The notes under the pieces were generated by a model. It searched no databases. It was given only the letters and a program-made list of their open reading frames with translations, and was not told the origin of the DNA. Both the position numbers and the translations under genes were made by a program. A stretch of 64,000 bases of DNA. It comes from Cyanobacteriota bacterium. Its GTDB lineage: Bacteria; Acidobacteriota; Vicinamibacteria; Vicinamibacterales; UBA2999. Each line of letters starts with the position of its first letter. Within the stretch, counting starts at the first letter, position 1. Of the stretch, positions 8,567 through 18,552 are shown in pieces. Location of the stretch: positions 196,842-260,841 of the forward strand of contig JAIEMQ010000006.1 of assembly GCA_019752015.1 (NCBI GenBank), in the 5' to 3' direction.

Positions 8567-10268
8567 GCCGCGTGATTGTCGATCCGGTGACACGCATCGA
8601 AGGGCACCTGCGCATCGAAGCAGAGGTTGACGGCGGCGCGGTACGCGACGCGTGGTCGTCGTCCACGATGTTCCGCGGTATCGAGCTGATCCTGAAAGGC
8701 CGCGATCCGCGCGATGCCTGGGCCCTCACCCAGCGCATTTGCGGCGTCTGCACCACCGTGCATGCCATCGCTTCGATCCGCGCGGTCGAGAACGCGATCG
8801 GCGCCGCGCCGCCCCCTAACGTCCGGCTGTTGCGAAACCTGATCATCGCCGCGCAGTGCGTGCAGGATCATGTCGTCCATTTCTATCACCTGCACGCGCT
8901 CGACTGGGTCGACATCGTGTCGGCGCTGTCGGCGGATCCGGCGAAGACGTCGGCGCTCGCGCAGTCGATTTCAGACTGGCCGCTGTCGAGCCCGACGTAT
9001 TTCACAGGCGTTCGCGACCGCATCAAGGCATTCGTCGAGCGTGGGCAGCTTGGACCCTTGGCGAACGCCTACTGGGGACATCCGGCGTATCGCCTGCCGG
9101 CAGAAGCGAACCTGATGGCAGTCGCGCACTATCTCGAGGCGCTCGACTGGCAGCGCGAATTTATCAAGATGCACGCCGTGCTCGGCGGCAAGAATCCGCA
9201 CCTCCAGAGCTTCCTCGTCGGCGGCATGTCGACGCCGATCGATCCCAACAGCCAGTCGGCGATCAACGCCGGCACGATCGCGGAGCTGAAGCAGCTCGTG
9301 GCGAAGGCGCGCGACTTCGTGGTCCGCGTGTATATCCCCGATCTGCTCGCGGTCGCCGCGGCCTACAAGGATTGGGCCGGCCATGGCAAGGGCGTCGGCA
9401 ACTATCTCGCCTACGGCGAGTATCCGGACGATGACACGACGGCGCCGGCGTTGTTCCTGAAGGGTGGCGTTATTCGCGGACGCGACTTGTCGAAGATCGC
9501 GCCGTTCGATCCTGGCAAGGTCACCGAGTACGTCGCCCACTCCTGGTACGACTACCAGCAGGGTGATGCGGTGGCACTGCATCCATCGAAGGGCGAGACG
9601 TTGCCCAACTACACCGGACCCGCGCCGCCGTACGAGCGGCTCGACACCGACAAGAAGCATTCGTGGCTCAAGTCGCCGCGTTACGACGACGAGCCGATGG
9701 AAGTCGGACCGCTGGCACGAATGCTCGTCCGTATGTCTCCGGCCATCCGCGCGTCAGGACCCTCGTGGACGGCGTGCTGAAGGCCCTCAATGTCGGTCCC
9801 GAAGCGTTGTTCTCAACGCTCGGTCGCGTCGGCGCCCGTGGAATCGAAACGCAATTGCTCGCGGAGAAGATGGATGAATGGGTCGACGCGCTCGCTGCGA
9901 ACATGGGCGCCGGCGATCTCCGGATCCACGACAACAGCAAGTGGGATCCGTCGTCTTGGCCCGCTGACGCGATGGGCGCCGGGTTCCACGAGGCGCCGCG
10001 CGGCGCGCTGGCGCACTGGGTGCACATCGAGAACGGACTGATCTCGAACTACCAGTGCGTGGTGCCGAGCACCTGGAACGCCGGACCGCGTGACGCGAAA
10101 GGCCAGCGCGGTCCGTACGAGGAGGCGCTGCTTGGAACCCCGGTAGCCGATCCCGAACGGCCGATCGAGATCCTCCGCACCGTGCATAGTTTCGATCCGT
10201 GCATGGCCTGCGGGGTCCATGTTGTCGACGGCACGCGCCGGATCCTGTCGAGCGTGAGGGTCGCATGA
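8563..10268 (+). pseudogene. hyaB: [NiFe]-hydrogenase large subunit, frameshifted
   Basis: Catalytic NiFe subunit. N-terminal half (8563 to about 9733) has the proximal cysteine motif RICGVCTTVHA; a one-base deletion near 9733-9737 (GTCCG, probably once GTCCCG) moves the rest into another frame, where it continues YVSGHPRVRTLVDGVLKA and ends with the distal motif DPCMACGVH and a short processed tail. Both ends overlap neighbours by four bases. The two halves together have the length of a normal group 1 large subunit (about 565 residues), so nothing but the single base appears missing. The literal first frame stops at 9780. Confidence 0.88.
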
Positions 10269-10410
10269 AGGACGATCCCTGAGCTCGCGTACAGGTGTAC
10301 GTATGGCAGGTTCCGGTGCGTGTCACGCACTGGCTGATCGCGCTGTCGATCGGAGTGCTCACGATCACGGGCTTCTACATCGGCCGGCCGTTCGTGACGG
10401 TGCCCGGGCC
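10265..10410 (+). pseudogene. hyaC: Hydrogenase b-type cytochrome, N-terminal fragment only
   Basis: After the large subunit, ATG 10265 opens MKDDP and meets TGA at 10280-10282; the same frame then reads VWQVPVRVTHWLIALSIG and GFYIGRPFVTVPGPA, the first transmembrane region of a HyaC/HupC-type cytochrome b with its heme-ligand region. The homology stops at about 10410 in GCCCGGGCCGG and the DNA continues directly as hypF. The remaining three or so helices are missing. This subunit normally passes hydrogenase electrons to quinone. Confidence 0.75.
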
Positions 10411-10411
10411 G

Positions 10412-12401
10412 GCCGCGCTTCAGCATCATCGAAGCGCTCCCGTACGATCGCGCCAACACGTCGATGAGGCGTTTCACGATGTGCGCGGCCTGCGCCGGTG
10501 AGTACGACGATCCTGGGGACCGCCGCTTTCATGCCCAACCCAACGCGTGTCCCGCCTGCGGTCCGAGCCTCACGCTTTGGGATTCGGCCGGCCAGACAAT
10601 TGCGAAAGAGGACGATGCGCTGCGGGCGGCGGTGGCGGCCATTGCCAAAGGAAGCATCGTGGCCGTCAAGGGGCTGGGCGGCTTCCACCTGATGACTGAT
10701 GCCCGCCACGATGAGGCGGTCCGGCGTCTTCGCGAGCGGAAGTATCGCGAGGCGAAGCCGTTCGCATTGATGTTCCAGGATCTCGATGCCATCGATCGGC
10801 ACTGCGTGGTGTCGTCGGCCGAGGTCCGCGTCCTGCAGTCGCCCGAATCGCCGATCGTGCTGCTGTCGCGTCGCCCGGCCGTTGACGGGCTCGCGCCCTC
10901 GCTGGCGCCGGGCAACCCCAACCTCGGCGTGATGCTGCCATATACGCCCCTTCACGTGCTGCTGATGCAGGAGATCAGCGGGCCGGTCGTGGCCACGAGC
11001 GGCAACCGCTCCGACGAGCCGATCTGCATCGACGAACACGACGCCATCGACCGGCTCGGCGGCATCGCGGATTGCTTCCTCGTGCACGACCGTCCAATCG
11101 TCCGGCACGCCGACGACTCGATCGTCCGCATCGTCCTCGATCGCGAGTTGGTGCTCCGTCGCGCGCGCGGCTATGCACCGCTGCCGATCCCGATCAGACA
11201 TGCGGCGGAGCCGGTGCTCGCGGTCGGCGCGCACCTGAAGAACACCATCGCGCTGGCTTCGGGAACGAACGTCTTCGTGAGTCAGCACATCGGCGATCTC
11301 GACTCGGCTGAATCGACCGCGGCATTCGAGGCCGCGATCGACGACCTGGAACGGTTGCATGAGATCGCGCCGACTGCGGTGGTGGCGGACCTCCATCCGG
11401 ATTATCGATCGACCGCATACGCCCGCGCGCTCGGCCTGCCGCTCACGCAGGTGCAGCACCATTGGGCGCACATCGCCGGGTGCATGGCCGAGAACGACCT
11501 CGATGGCCCGGCGCTCGGCGTGTGCTGGGACGGCACGGGATACGGGACCGACGGGACGGTGTGGGGTGGCGAGTTCCTGACCGTCACCGGATCGTCATTC
11601 ACACGGGTGGCCTGCCTGCGGCCGTTCCGATTGCCGGGTGGCGACCGCGCGGTCCGCGAACCCAGGCGTTCCGCGCTCGGCCTTCTGCACGCCCTCGATC
11701 CCGCACTACCGCTGTCTGCGCACGTGGCCGCGGCCTTCAGCGACGTCGAGCAGCGAGTACTGATTGACGCCGTCGATCGCGGCATCAACGCGCCAGTGAC
11801 GACGAGCGCGGGCCGGCTGTTCGATGCGATTGCGTCGATCACCGGCCTGCGACAACGCGCCGGGTTCGAAGGCCAGGCGGGAATGGATCTCGAATTCGCC
11901 GCCGACCCCGCTGTCGACATTGACTATCCGTTCGACACTACGCGAGACGGCGCCCGCTTCACGCTCGGGTCCTGGCAGGCGCCGCCGCTGGTGATCGACT
12001 GGGCGCCGATGATCCGGGCGATCGCCGATGACACCGCTGCCGGTGTTGCCGCCGGCGTGATGGCGGAGCGCACGCACAACACGCTCGTGAAGATGATTGT
12101 CGCAGTCGCGCGCCTGCACACGGAACCGGCCGTCGTCCTGAGCGGCGGCTGCTTCCAGAATCGCTGCCTGACCGAGCGCACCGTCACGGCGCTGCGGCAC
12201 GCCGGCTTCAGGCCCTATTGGCATCAGCGCGTGCCGCCGAACGACGGCGGCATCGCGCTCGGACAAATCGCCGCGTACCTTCGCAACAAGGAGAGTCTTC
12301 GATGTGCCTCGCCATCCCAGGTCGAATCCTCAGCATTGAGCCCGGCGACCCCGTGCTTCGCAGCGGCCGGGTCGACTTCGCCGGCATCGTCAAACACGTG
12401 A
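10412..12401 (+). CDS. hypF: HypF carbamoyltransferase, 5'-truncated and fused to hyaC remnant
   Basis: HypF makes the thiocarboxamide that becomes the CN ligand of NiFe hydrogenase. hypF-like coding starts abruptly at about 10412 (PRFSIIEALPYDR); the first ATG is 10464. The acylphosphatase domain and the first zinc finger are absent. Present are the second zinc pair (CAAC and CPAC), the YrdC-like domain (KGLGGFHLMTDA) and the Kae1-like domain with the metal site HHWAHIAG and SGGCFQNRCL. The 3' end reads about 33 codons past the start of hypC (12302), with no homology in that tail, so a stop or a base has probably been lost. As written the protein could not hydrolyse carbamoyl phosphate normally. 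Confidence 0.85.
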
Positions 12402-12559
12402 ACTTGAGCTATGTGCCCGACGCGGTGATCGGCAACTTCGTGCTGGTGCACGTCGGCTTCGCCATTTCAACAGTGGATGAGGCGGAGGCGCAGCAGGTCT
12501 TCCGCTATCTCGAACAGATGGGCGAGCTCGCCGAGCTCGAAGAAGGGGAGCCGTCATGA
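12302..12559 (+). CDS. hypC: HypC/HybG/HupF hydrogenase maturation chaperone
   Basis: 85 residues starting MCLAIPGRI; Cys2 is the invariant residue that, with HypD, carries the Fe(CN)2CO unit. The OB-like core ([31 protein letters not shown]) and acidic tail are normal. AAGGAG about 9 bases upstream supports ATG 12302. It overlaps the HypF read-through tail and overlaps hypD by four bases. Confidence 0.95.
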   Translation: MCLAIPGRILSIEPGDPVLRSGRVDFAGIVKHVNLSYVPDAVIGNFVLVHVGFAISTVDEAEAQQVFRYLEQMGELAELEEGEPS

Positions 12560-13683
12560 AGTTCATCGACGAGTACCGCGATCCGGAAGCCGCGGGCGGC
12601 TTCGCCCGGGCGTTACGGCGCATCACGACGCGGCCGTGGACGCTGATGGAAGTGTGCGGCGGGCAGACCCACGCCATCGTCAAGTTCGGCGTCGACGAGC
12701 TGTTGCCACCGGAAGTCGAGCTGGTGCACGGTCCCGGCTGTCCCGTGTGCGTCACGCCACTCGAGCTGATCGAGAAGGCGCTCGAGATTGCGGCGATGCC
12801 GAGCGTGACCTTCTGTTCGTTCGGCGACATGCTGCGCGTGCCGGGCCGCACGACCGATCTGTTGACGGTTAAGGCCCGCGGCGGCGATGTCCGCATCGTC
12901 TACTCGCCGCTCGACGCGGTGAAGCTGGCGCGCGAGAACCCCGATCGTGAGGTCGTGTTCTTCGCCGTCGGCTTCGAGACCACGGCCCCGGCGAATGCGA
13001 TGGCCGTGTTTCAGGCGGCGCAGCTCGGTCTGACGAACTTTTCGATCCTCGTATCTCACGTGCTCGTTCCGCCGGCAATGGAGGCCATCCTGTCGTCGCC
13101 CAAGAGCCGGGTGCAGGGATTCCTCGCCGCGGGCCACGTGTGCAGCGTCATGGGCTTCACGGAGTACGAACCGCCGGTGGCGCGGTATCGCGTGCCGATC
13201 GTCGTGACCGGCTTCGAGCCGCTCGACATCCTGCACGGCGTCTATATGTGCGTCAAGCAACTCGAAGAGGGGCGCGCCGAGGTCGAGAACCAGTACGCGC
13301 GTGCCGTGCGACGCGACGGCAATGTGCAGGCACAACTGCTGATGCGCGAGGTCTTCCGGATTGTGCCGCGCAAGTGGCGCGGCGTGGGCGAGATACCCGA
13401 GAGCGGGCTGGGCCTAGCCGAGCCTTACGCGCCATTCGATGCCGAACTGCGCTTCGGTGTCGCCAGCCACACCGCCGATGAGCCGACCGAATGCTGCAGT
13501 GGCCAGATCATGCAGGGTCTGATGAAACCACACGAGTGCCCGGCGTTCGGCACGCGGTGCACGCCCGAGCACCCGCTGGGGGCCACCATGGTGTCGTCCG
13601 AAGGCGCGTGCGCCGCCTACTATCGCTACCGGCGCCTGACGGTGCCGCAGCAGGAGCAGAAAGCGGTGAGCCATGGCAACTGA
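12556..13683 (+). CDS. hypD: HypD hydrogenase maturation Fe-S protein
   Basis: 375 residues, full length. HypD is a 4Fe-4S protein that with HypC is the scaffold for building the Fe(CN)2CO group. Visible motifs: [18 protein letters not shown] (about residues 34-51), [11 protein letters not shown] (about 60-70), GFETTAPA (about 139), GHVCSVMG (about 194) and the C-terminal cluster ligands [11 protein letters not shown]...[11 protein letters not shown]. The frame is uninterrupted, in contrast to the structural genes upstream. Its start overlaps hypC and its end overlaps hypE by 11 bases. Confidence 0.96.
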   Translation: MKFIDEYRDPEAAGGFARALRRITTRPWTLMEVCGGQTHAIVKFGVDELLPPEVELVHGPGCPVCVTPLELIEKALEIAAMPSVTFCSFGDMLRVPGRTTDLLTVKARGGDVRIVYSPLDAVKLARENPDREVVFFAVGFETTAPANAMAVFQAAQLGLTNFSILVSHVLVPPAMEAILSSPKSRVQGFLAAGHVCSVMGFTEYEPPVARYRVPIVVTGFEPLDILHGVYMCVKQLEEGRAEVENQYARAVRRDGNVQAQLLMREVFRIVPRKWRGVGEIPESGLGLAEPYAPFDAELRFGVASHTADEPTECCSGQIMQGLMKPHECPAFGTRCTPEHPLGATMVSSEGACAAYYRYRRLTVPQQEQKAVSHGN

Positions 13684-14728
13684 TCTCGCGCCGGGAGGGA
13701 CCTGCGCGGTTCCGATCGGCGACCATGCGCATGTACTCCTCGCCCACGGCGGCGGCGGCCGGCTGACAAACCAGCTGATCGACGGGCTGTTTCTGCCCGC
13801 GTTTGGCAATCCATCGAGCCACGCGCACCACGACGGCGCGCATCTCAACCTGGGCGGGGCTCGCCTGGCGTTCTCAACCGACTCCTATGTCGTCCGGCCG
13901 ATGTTCTTTCCCGGCGGCGACATCGGCACGCTGGCGATCAACGGGACCGTGAACGACCTGGCGATGTGCGGCGCTCGGCCCCAGTTTCTGAGCGTGGGCT
14001 TCGTCATCGAGGAAGGGTTGCCGATGGACAGCCTCAGGCGAATCGTCTCGTCGATGCAAGCGGCCGCTCTCGCTGCCGGCGTGACCATCGTGACAGGCGA
14101 CACGAAGGTCGTGGACCGAGGCAAGGGTGATGGGGTCTACGTGAACACGGCCGGCGTCGGCCTGATCGAATACGACGGACTGATCGCGCCGGCGAGCGTT
14201 CAGCGTGGGGACGTGGTCTTACTATCCGGTGATATCGGCCGGCATGGCATGGCCGTGATGGCCGCGCGGGAGGGACTGCAGTTCGAGTCGGACATCGAAA
14301 GCGATTGTGCCCCGCTGGTTGAGCCAGTACTGGAGCTGATCGAGTCCGGCGTCACCATTCATTGCCTGAGGGATCTCACGCGCGGCGGCGTGGCCAGTGC
14401 GACCGTCGAAATCGCGGAATCGACAGGCCTCCACATCCGGATGAATGAGCACGCCATCCCCATTCGTGAAGACGTCCGCGGCGCCTGCGAAATCCTCGGC
14501 TTCGATCCGCTGTACGTCGCCAATGAAGGCCGGTTCATCGCGTTCGTCCCAGAAGCGGAGGTCGGCCGGGCGCTCGACATCCTGCGCCGCTGTCCGGTGA
14601 GCCGCGAGGCCGTCGCTATTGGAGCGGTGTTGGAGACGCAGGGCGGGTTGGTGACGCTCAAGAGCCGCATTGGTGCCACACGCGTCGTAGACATGTTGAG
14701 TGGCGAGCAGTTGCCGCGGATCTGTTGA
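13673..14728 (+). CDS. hypE: HypE carbamoyl-dehydratase of hydrogenase maturation
   Basis: 351 residues. HypE binds ATP, accepts the carbamoyl group from HypF on its C-terminal cysteine and dehydrates it to a thiocyanate. Seen: the AIRS-type start [51 protein letters not shown] and the C-terminal PRIC ending with the essential Cys. Intact frame and normal length. It closes the hydrogenase cluster; no hypA, hypB or maturation protease is present in the window, consistent with a deletion at 10.41 kb. Confidence 0.96.
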   Translation: MATDLAPGGTCAVPIGDHAHVLLAHGGGGRLTNQLIDGLFLPAFGNPSSHAHHDGAHLNLGGARLAFSTDSYVVRPMFFPGGDIGTLAINGTVNDLAMCGARPQFLSVGFVIEEGLPMDSLRRIVSSMQAAALAAGVTIVTGDTKVVDRGKGDGVYVNTAGVGLIEYDGLIAPASVQRGDVVLLSGDIGRHGMAVMAAREGLQFESDIESDCAPLVEPVLELIESGVTIHCLRDLTRGGVASATVEIAESTGLHIRMNEHAIPIREDVRGACEILGFDPLYVANEGRFIAFVPEAEVGRALDILRRCPVSREAVAIGAVLETQGGLVTLKSRIGATRVVDMLSGEQLPRIC

Positions 14729-14876
14729 CCCTCAGACAAGTTTAGAAGGCATATGTCAATCGCGAACGCGTGCCCGAGCGGCAGTGCCTGATTTCAGACA
14801 GTGACCGCCGAAACGACGGCGCCTTCAGAGCGCCACGTCATCAGCCTCAATGTAAAATCGGCGCTGATCGGTTTAT

Positions 14877-16856
14877 ATGCACACCACGATCGACGACCCT
14901 CACCGACACCGGTACGCATGCTCGGTTTCTTCTTGTTTCCTGACCATGATCGTCACGTTGCTGCTGTTGTCGGTGAGCGGCAGACCTGCTGGCGCTCAGA
15001 CAACGGCCGACGAACACGCGCAGCACCATCCCGCCGCGAACGCGACCCCGGCCACGCCAGGCAGCGGTCCGGTTCCATCCCCCGGCATGGTGGGCATGCC
15101 GGGCGCGCCTCCAGGCGGAGCGATGGCCGCGGAGATGGGCGAGATGATGAAGCAAATGGGCGCGCCTCCGCCCAAGGAGCTTTATCCCTCGCTCATGGCC
15201 CTGCCTGATGAGATAACGCCCGAACAACGCGCCGCAATCGAGCAACTGGCCCGTGAGCGTATGAAGACCGGCGCCGCGTCGATGTCCGCCGGCCTTGAGA
15301 AGCTCGCTGCTTCTACGGCCGACGAAGACTTTGCTGCGATGCAACAGGCGGCGGCGCAGATGCGTCAGGGCCTCGCCGAGTTCGAAGCGGGACTCGCAGC
15401 CCGACAGGTTCTGTCCGAAGGCAAGGCGGCGCGCAACCTCGCGCTCGACTGGTTCAAGCGTGAGATGAACCTCGCGTCTCCGATCCCGCCAGAAACGCGT
15501 CGCACGCTCCTCGGCGTCACCCCTCTGCACCTCTTCACCATGGGGCTGCTCATCGTCTTTGCGCTCGCGATGGTCACTATGTACTTCTTCAAGATGCGCC
15601 GGGCGGCGGTCCTTTTTGGCCGTCTCGCTCCCGACACGAACCCAACGCCCGGAGGCGCACCACCACCTGGCGGAGGATCCGGGCCGTCCTCGCCACCTGC
15701 CGGGCCGACAACAGTCGTCACGCCCCCACCGTCCGGCGCCGGCGCGCCGCCAGCCTCAGCAACACCGCCTTCCGCGTCGACGATTGTCAAGTCGACGTCA
15801 GTATCGCCGGTGACGACGAATTGGCGCGGGCACTTGCGCGTAGCGAGCATCGTGGCGGAAACACCTACCGTCAAGACGTTTCGGCTCGTTCCTTCATCCG
15901 GCAATGAGCTTCCATTCACATTTGTTCCCGGGCAGTTCCTCAACGTCACATTTTCGATTGGCGGCGCCAGGATGAACCGCTCGTACTCGATCTCCTCATC
16001 TCCGGCGCAACAGGAGTATGTCGAGTTGACGGTGAAGCGCGAGCCGCGGGGCGCGGTCTCACGCCACATCAACGATCTGCTGAAGGTGGGCGATCAGATC
16101 GAGGCGGGAGGGCCTGTCGGTCGCTTCACGTTTACTGGCACGGAAGCCGACAGTGTTGTGCTCATCGCCGGCGGTGTCGGCGTCACGCCACTGATGAGCA
16201 TCGCACGCTATCTGACGGATCGGGCCTGGGAGGGTGACATCTTCCTCGTGTACGGTTGCAGCAACCCGACGGAGTTCATTTTCAGGAACGACATCGCCGC
16301 GCTTCAGCGTACCAATCCGAAGCTCCACGCAGTGGTCACCATGGAACGCCCCGACGGTGCGGCCTGGGAAGGACCAACCGGCCGCATTACGAAGGACCTG
16401 TTGATTCGAGCAGTGCCTGATCTCCCTACGCGCCGAATTCACCTTTGCGGTCCGATCCCGATGATGAACGCAGTGAAGGCCATTCTGCGCGACTCGGGTG
16501 TCGCGCCCGAACAGGTGAAGACCGAGTCGTTCGGCACGCTCATGCCAGCGCCGCCCGCCCCCGGCACGTTTCCGCCGCCGACAGTTGCGGCGACTGGTCC
16601 ACTGGTCACATTTTCTAGGAATCGCCGGTCGGCACGAATTCATGTCGATCAGACCGTGCTCGAGTTCTCGGAGGAGCTTGCCATCGGGATCGAGTATTCG
16701 TGCCGTGTCGGGACTTGTGGCGTGTGCAAGGTGAGAATGACGTCCGGCGAGGTGGAGATGGCCGTCGAGGACGCGCTCGATCCTGACGACAAGGTCAACG
16801 GCATCATTCTCGCCTGCCAGGCCAAGCCGACGAGCGACATTGTGGTTGAAGCGTAG
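14877..16856 (+). CDS. Membrane-spanning FAD/NAD(P)H oxidoreductase with 2Fe-2S domain and Met-rich periplasmic head
   Basis: 659 residues of unusual layout: signal peptide (about 16-40), a periplasmic segment with GMVGMPGAPPGG and a Spy-like helical part starting ITPEQRAAIEQL (to about 210), a transmembrane helix (about 218-240, followed by KMRR), a long Pro/Gly/Ser linker (250-310), a ferredoxin-NADP reductase module (RSYSISSSP for FAD, LIAGGVGVTPLMSI and IHLCGPIPMMNAV for NAD(P)H, about 320-560) and a C-terminal plant-type 2Fe-2S domain (Cys609, Cys614, Cys617, Cys647). The positive charges after the helix put the reductase in the cytoplasm. First of three overlapping or adjacent genes; it probably injects electrons from NAD(P)H into the cytochrome b-like protein next door. 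Confidence 0.82.
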   Translation: MHTTIDDPHRHRYACSVSSCFLTMIVTLLLLSVSGRPAGAQTTADEHAQHHPAANATPATPGSGPVPSPGMVGMPGAPPGGAMAAEMGEMMKQMGAPPPKELYPSLMALPDEITPEQRAAIEQLARERMKTGAASMSAGLEKLAASTADEDFAAMQQAAAQMRQGLAEFEAGLAARQVLSEGKAARNLALDWFKREMNLASPIPPETRRTLLGVTPLHLFTMGLLIVFALAMVTMYFFKMRRAAVLFGRLAPDTNPTPGGAPPPGGGSGPSSPPAGPTTVVTPPPSGAGAPPASATPPSASTIVKSTSVSPVTTNWRGHLRVASIVAETPTVKTFRLVPSSGNELPFTFVPGQFLNVTFSIGGARMNRSYSISSSPAQQEYVELTVKREPRGAVSRHINDLLKVGDQIEAGGPVGRFTFTGTEADSVVLIAGGVGVTPLMSIARYLTDRAWEGDIFLVYGCSNPTEFIFRNDIAALQRTNPKLHAVVTMERPDGAAWEGPTGRITKDLLIRAVPDLPTRRIHLCGPIPMMNAVKAILRDSGVAPEQVKTESFGTLMPAPPAPGTFPPPTVAATGPLVTFSRNRRSARIHVDQTVLEFSEELAIGIEYSCRVGTCGVCKVRMTSGEVEMAVEDALDPDDKVNGIILACQAKPTSDIVVEA

Positions 16857-16858
16857 GT

Positions 16859-17602
16859 ATGAAGGATCGTGAACGGATTGTCGTCAGCGGCATTCTGGGT
16901 GTGTTGTTGCTTGGCTGGCTGGGCTTCTTCGTCCACCGATCACCGCGCTTTCCTGGCAGTGGCGTTGGCGCGACGTTCGCGATTGCGGGCGCGGCGCTGA
17001 TGCTCGTGCCGCTCGTGTACACGGTCGCCAAGCGAATCCCGCGGCTACACATGCCCATCACAAAGCGCGTGTCGATGCAGTCGCTCCTGGCGCTTCACAC
17101 CTACACGGGCATTCTGGGTTCGCTGCTGGCGCTGATCCACACCGGTCACAAGTTCGACAGTGTGCTGGGGATCGCACTCACGGCTACGATGCTGCTGCTG
17201 GTCGTGAGTGGGTTCGCGGTTCGCTACTTGCTCACGTACGTCAACCGTGAGATCACCGACAAACTCGCCCTGTTGCAGACCGCCCGTGGCGATCTCGACA
17301 GTGCCTGGGGCGTGCTCGAGCGCTCCCCAGTTGCCGTGAGAGGTCTTCCGAAGGCGCGACTATTGGCGGTAGGCGCGGCCTCCGTCGGTATCGAGCTCCC
17401 ATTCGCCGGCCCAGCGGGTGAGATCATCCGCACTGCCGAAGGCGTGGCGGACCTGGAGTACGCAGTCAAGACACACGAGTTGTTCAAACGCTGGTTCGCG
17501 CGATCTCTGAAGCTGCACATCGTTCTCTCCGTAGTCTTCTACGTTCTGCTCGCGGTGCACATCGGATCCGGCGTCTACTTCGGGCTGCGGTGGCTTCGAT
17601 GA
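16859..17602 (+). CDS. Cytochrome b-like membrane protein
   Basis: 247 residues with about five transmembrane helices and a soluble loop (about 145-205) between helices. Histidines placed for heme ligation lie in LALHTYTGILG and LIHTGHKF (about 79-98) and in LKLHIVLSVV and LLAVHIGSGV (about 219-233), the four-helix pattern of ferric-reductase/cytochrome b families. It starts two bases after the stop of the reductase and overlaps the multiheme cytochrome gene by four bases, so the three products likely form one complex: reductase, membrane heme relay, periplasmic cytochrome. Confidence 0.75.
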   Translation: MKDRERIVVSGILGVLLLGWLGFFVHRSPRFPGSGVGATFAIAGAALMLVPLVYTVAKRIPRLHMPITKRVSMQSLLALHTYTGILGSLLALIHTGHKFDSVLGIALTATMLLLVVSGFAVRYLLTYVNREITDKLALLQTARGDLDSAWGVLERSPVAVRGLPKARLLAVGAASVGIELPFAGPAGEIIRTAEGVADLEYAVKTHELFKRWFARSLKLHIVLSVVFYVLLAVHIGSGVYFGLRWLR

Positions 17603-18402
17603 AGCGCCTCGTGCTCTGGTTCGCGCTGATTATTGCGGTCGGGACTGCGTCGGTGCTCGCAATGCTGCATTTCACGACCGCGTCATCGGCGCTCCAGCAG
17701 GCCGTCAGTCCAGGTCCGCTGTCGCGCGGTCACGCGTACCTCGGCGACCGATGCGCATCGTGCCACCAACCGACCGTTGGCGTGACGGTCACCAAATGTA
17801 CGGCCTGCCACGCGAACGCCGAGCGGCTACTCGGGCGTCAGCCCACCGCGTTCCACGCGAGCATCCAGGAGTGCTCGGCCTGTCACGTCGAGCACCAGGG
17901 CACGAACATCCGCCCCGTCGCCATGGACCATGTGGCGCTGGCCAAGGTCGGGGCACGGACCCTGCGCCGCGCCTCTAGCACTGATGCCGCCAGCGACACA
18001 ACGCTCAAGTCGCTGGAGAAGTGGTTGCGCATTCGCGTCCCGGACCAGCTCGACGCGAGCTCTGTGCGCGAGGCCCTCGACTGCGTCGGATGCCACTCCA
18101 CAAAGGACCGGCACGTCGGGCTGTTCGGCAAGGACTGCGCGCAGTGCCACGCCACGACCCAATGGACCGTCCCCGAGTTCCAGCACCCCTCGCCCCGCTC
18201 GACGAGCTGCGGACAATGCCACCAGGCCCCACCAAGCCACTACATGATGCACTTCGACATGGTGTCGAAAAAGATCGCCGGTCAGGTGGATGCGCAGGTC
18301 GCCGAGTGCTGCGGCCCGGCACAGCCGTATCAGTGCTATCGCTGCCATCAGACCACTTCTTGGAATGACATTCGTGGCGTGGGGTACTACAAGCATCACT
18401 GA
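17599..18402 (+). CDS. Seven-heme c-type cytochrome, membrane anchored
   Basis: 267 residues with an N-terminal signal/anchor helix (LVLWFALIIAVGTASVLAML) and seven CxxCH heme sites: CASCH, CTACH, CSACH, CVGCH, CAQCH, CGQCH and CYRCH. Extra histidines (VEHQ, DRHV, FQHP, SHYMMH) can serve as distal ligands. It resembles the cytochrome c3/class III-like multiheme proteins used for periplasmic electron delivery. ATG 17599 (ATGA overlap with the cytochrome b stop) is preferred to GTG 17590. The likely role is to accept electrons from the preceding membrane cytochrome; the final acceptor cannot be read from the sequence. Confidence 0.88.
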   Translation: MKRLVLWFALIIAVGTASVLAMLHFTTASSALQQAVSPGPLSRGHAYLGDRCASCHQPTVGVTVTKCTACHANAERLLGRQPTAFHASIQECSACHVEHQGTNIRPVAMDHVALAKVGARTLRRASSTDAASDTTLKSLEKWLRIRVPDQLDASSVREALDCVGCHSTKDRHVGLFGKDCAQCHATTQWTVPEFQHPSPRSTSCGQCHQAPPSHYMMHFDMVSKKIAGQVDAQVAECCGPAQPYQCYRCHQTTSWNDIRGVGYYKHH

Positions 18403-18445
18403 CATCGAATCGCACAAGTAGGTTTGCGACGTCGTGGACCTCAAG

Positions 18446-18507
18446 AGATCGGCCACGAGATCGGCCAAACTGGCCTATCCACAAAGATCGGCCGCGAAAT
18501 CGGCCAA
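18446..18507. repeat. Two 23-bp direct repeats upstream of fic
   Basis: AGATCGGCC(A/G)CGA(G/A)ATCGGCCAA occurs at 18446-18468 and 18485-18507 with only two mismatches, 39 bases apart, and each copy is itself a tandem of two ATCGGCC units. They end 27 bases before the TATAAT of the fic promoter. The spacing is close to four DNA turns, so this looks like a cooperative operator; the binding protein is unknown. Confidence 0.6.
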
Positions 18508-18534
18508 GACAGCCGGTAAAGGCAGGAAACGCCC

Positions 18535-18540
18535 TATAAT
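18535..18540 (+). promoter_or_regulatory. TATAAT -10 element of fic, near-leaderless
   Basis: Perfect TATAAT ends 13 bases before ATG 18553, so transcription would begin within about 5-8 bases of the start codon, giving an almost leaderless mRNA. No good -35 is visible, which would fit dependence on, or repression by, a factor at the adjacent repeats. Confidence 0.55.
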
Positions 18541-18552
18541 CTCATAGACACG

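Noticed and set aside
10365-11471. 368-codon minus-strand frame over hypF
   Set aside because: Antisense to clear HypF coding; no family signal.
18441-18510. CRISPR array
   Set aside because: Only two imperfect units with a short spacer and no cas genes; better read as an operator-like repeat.
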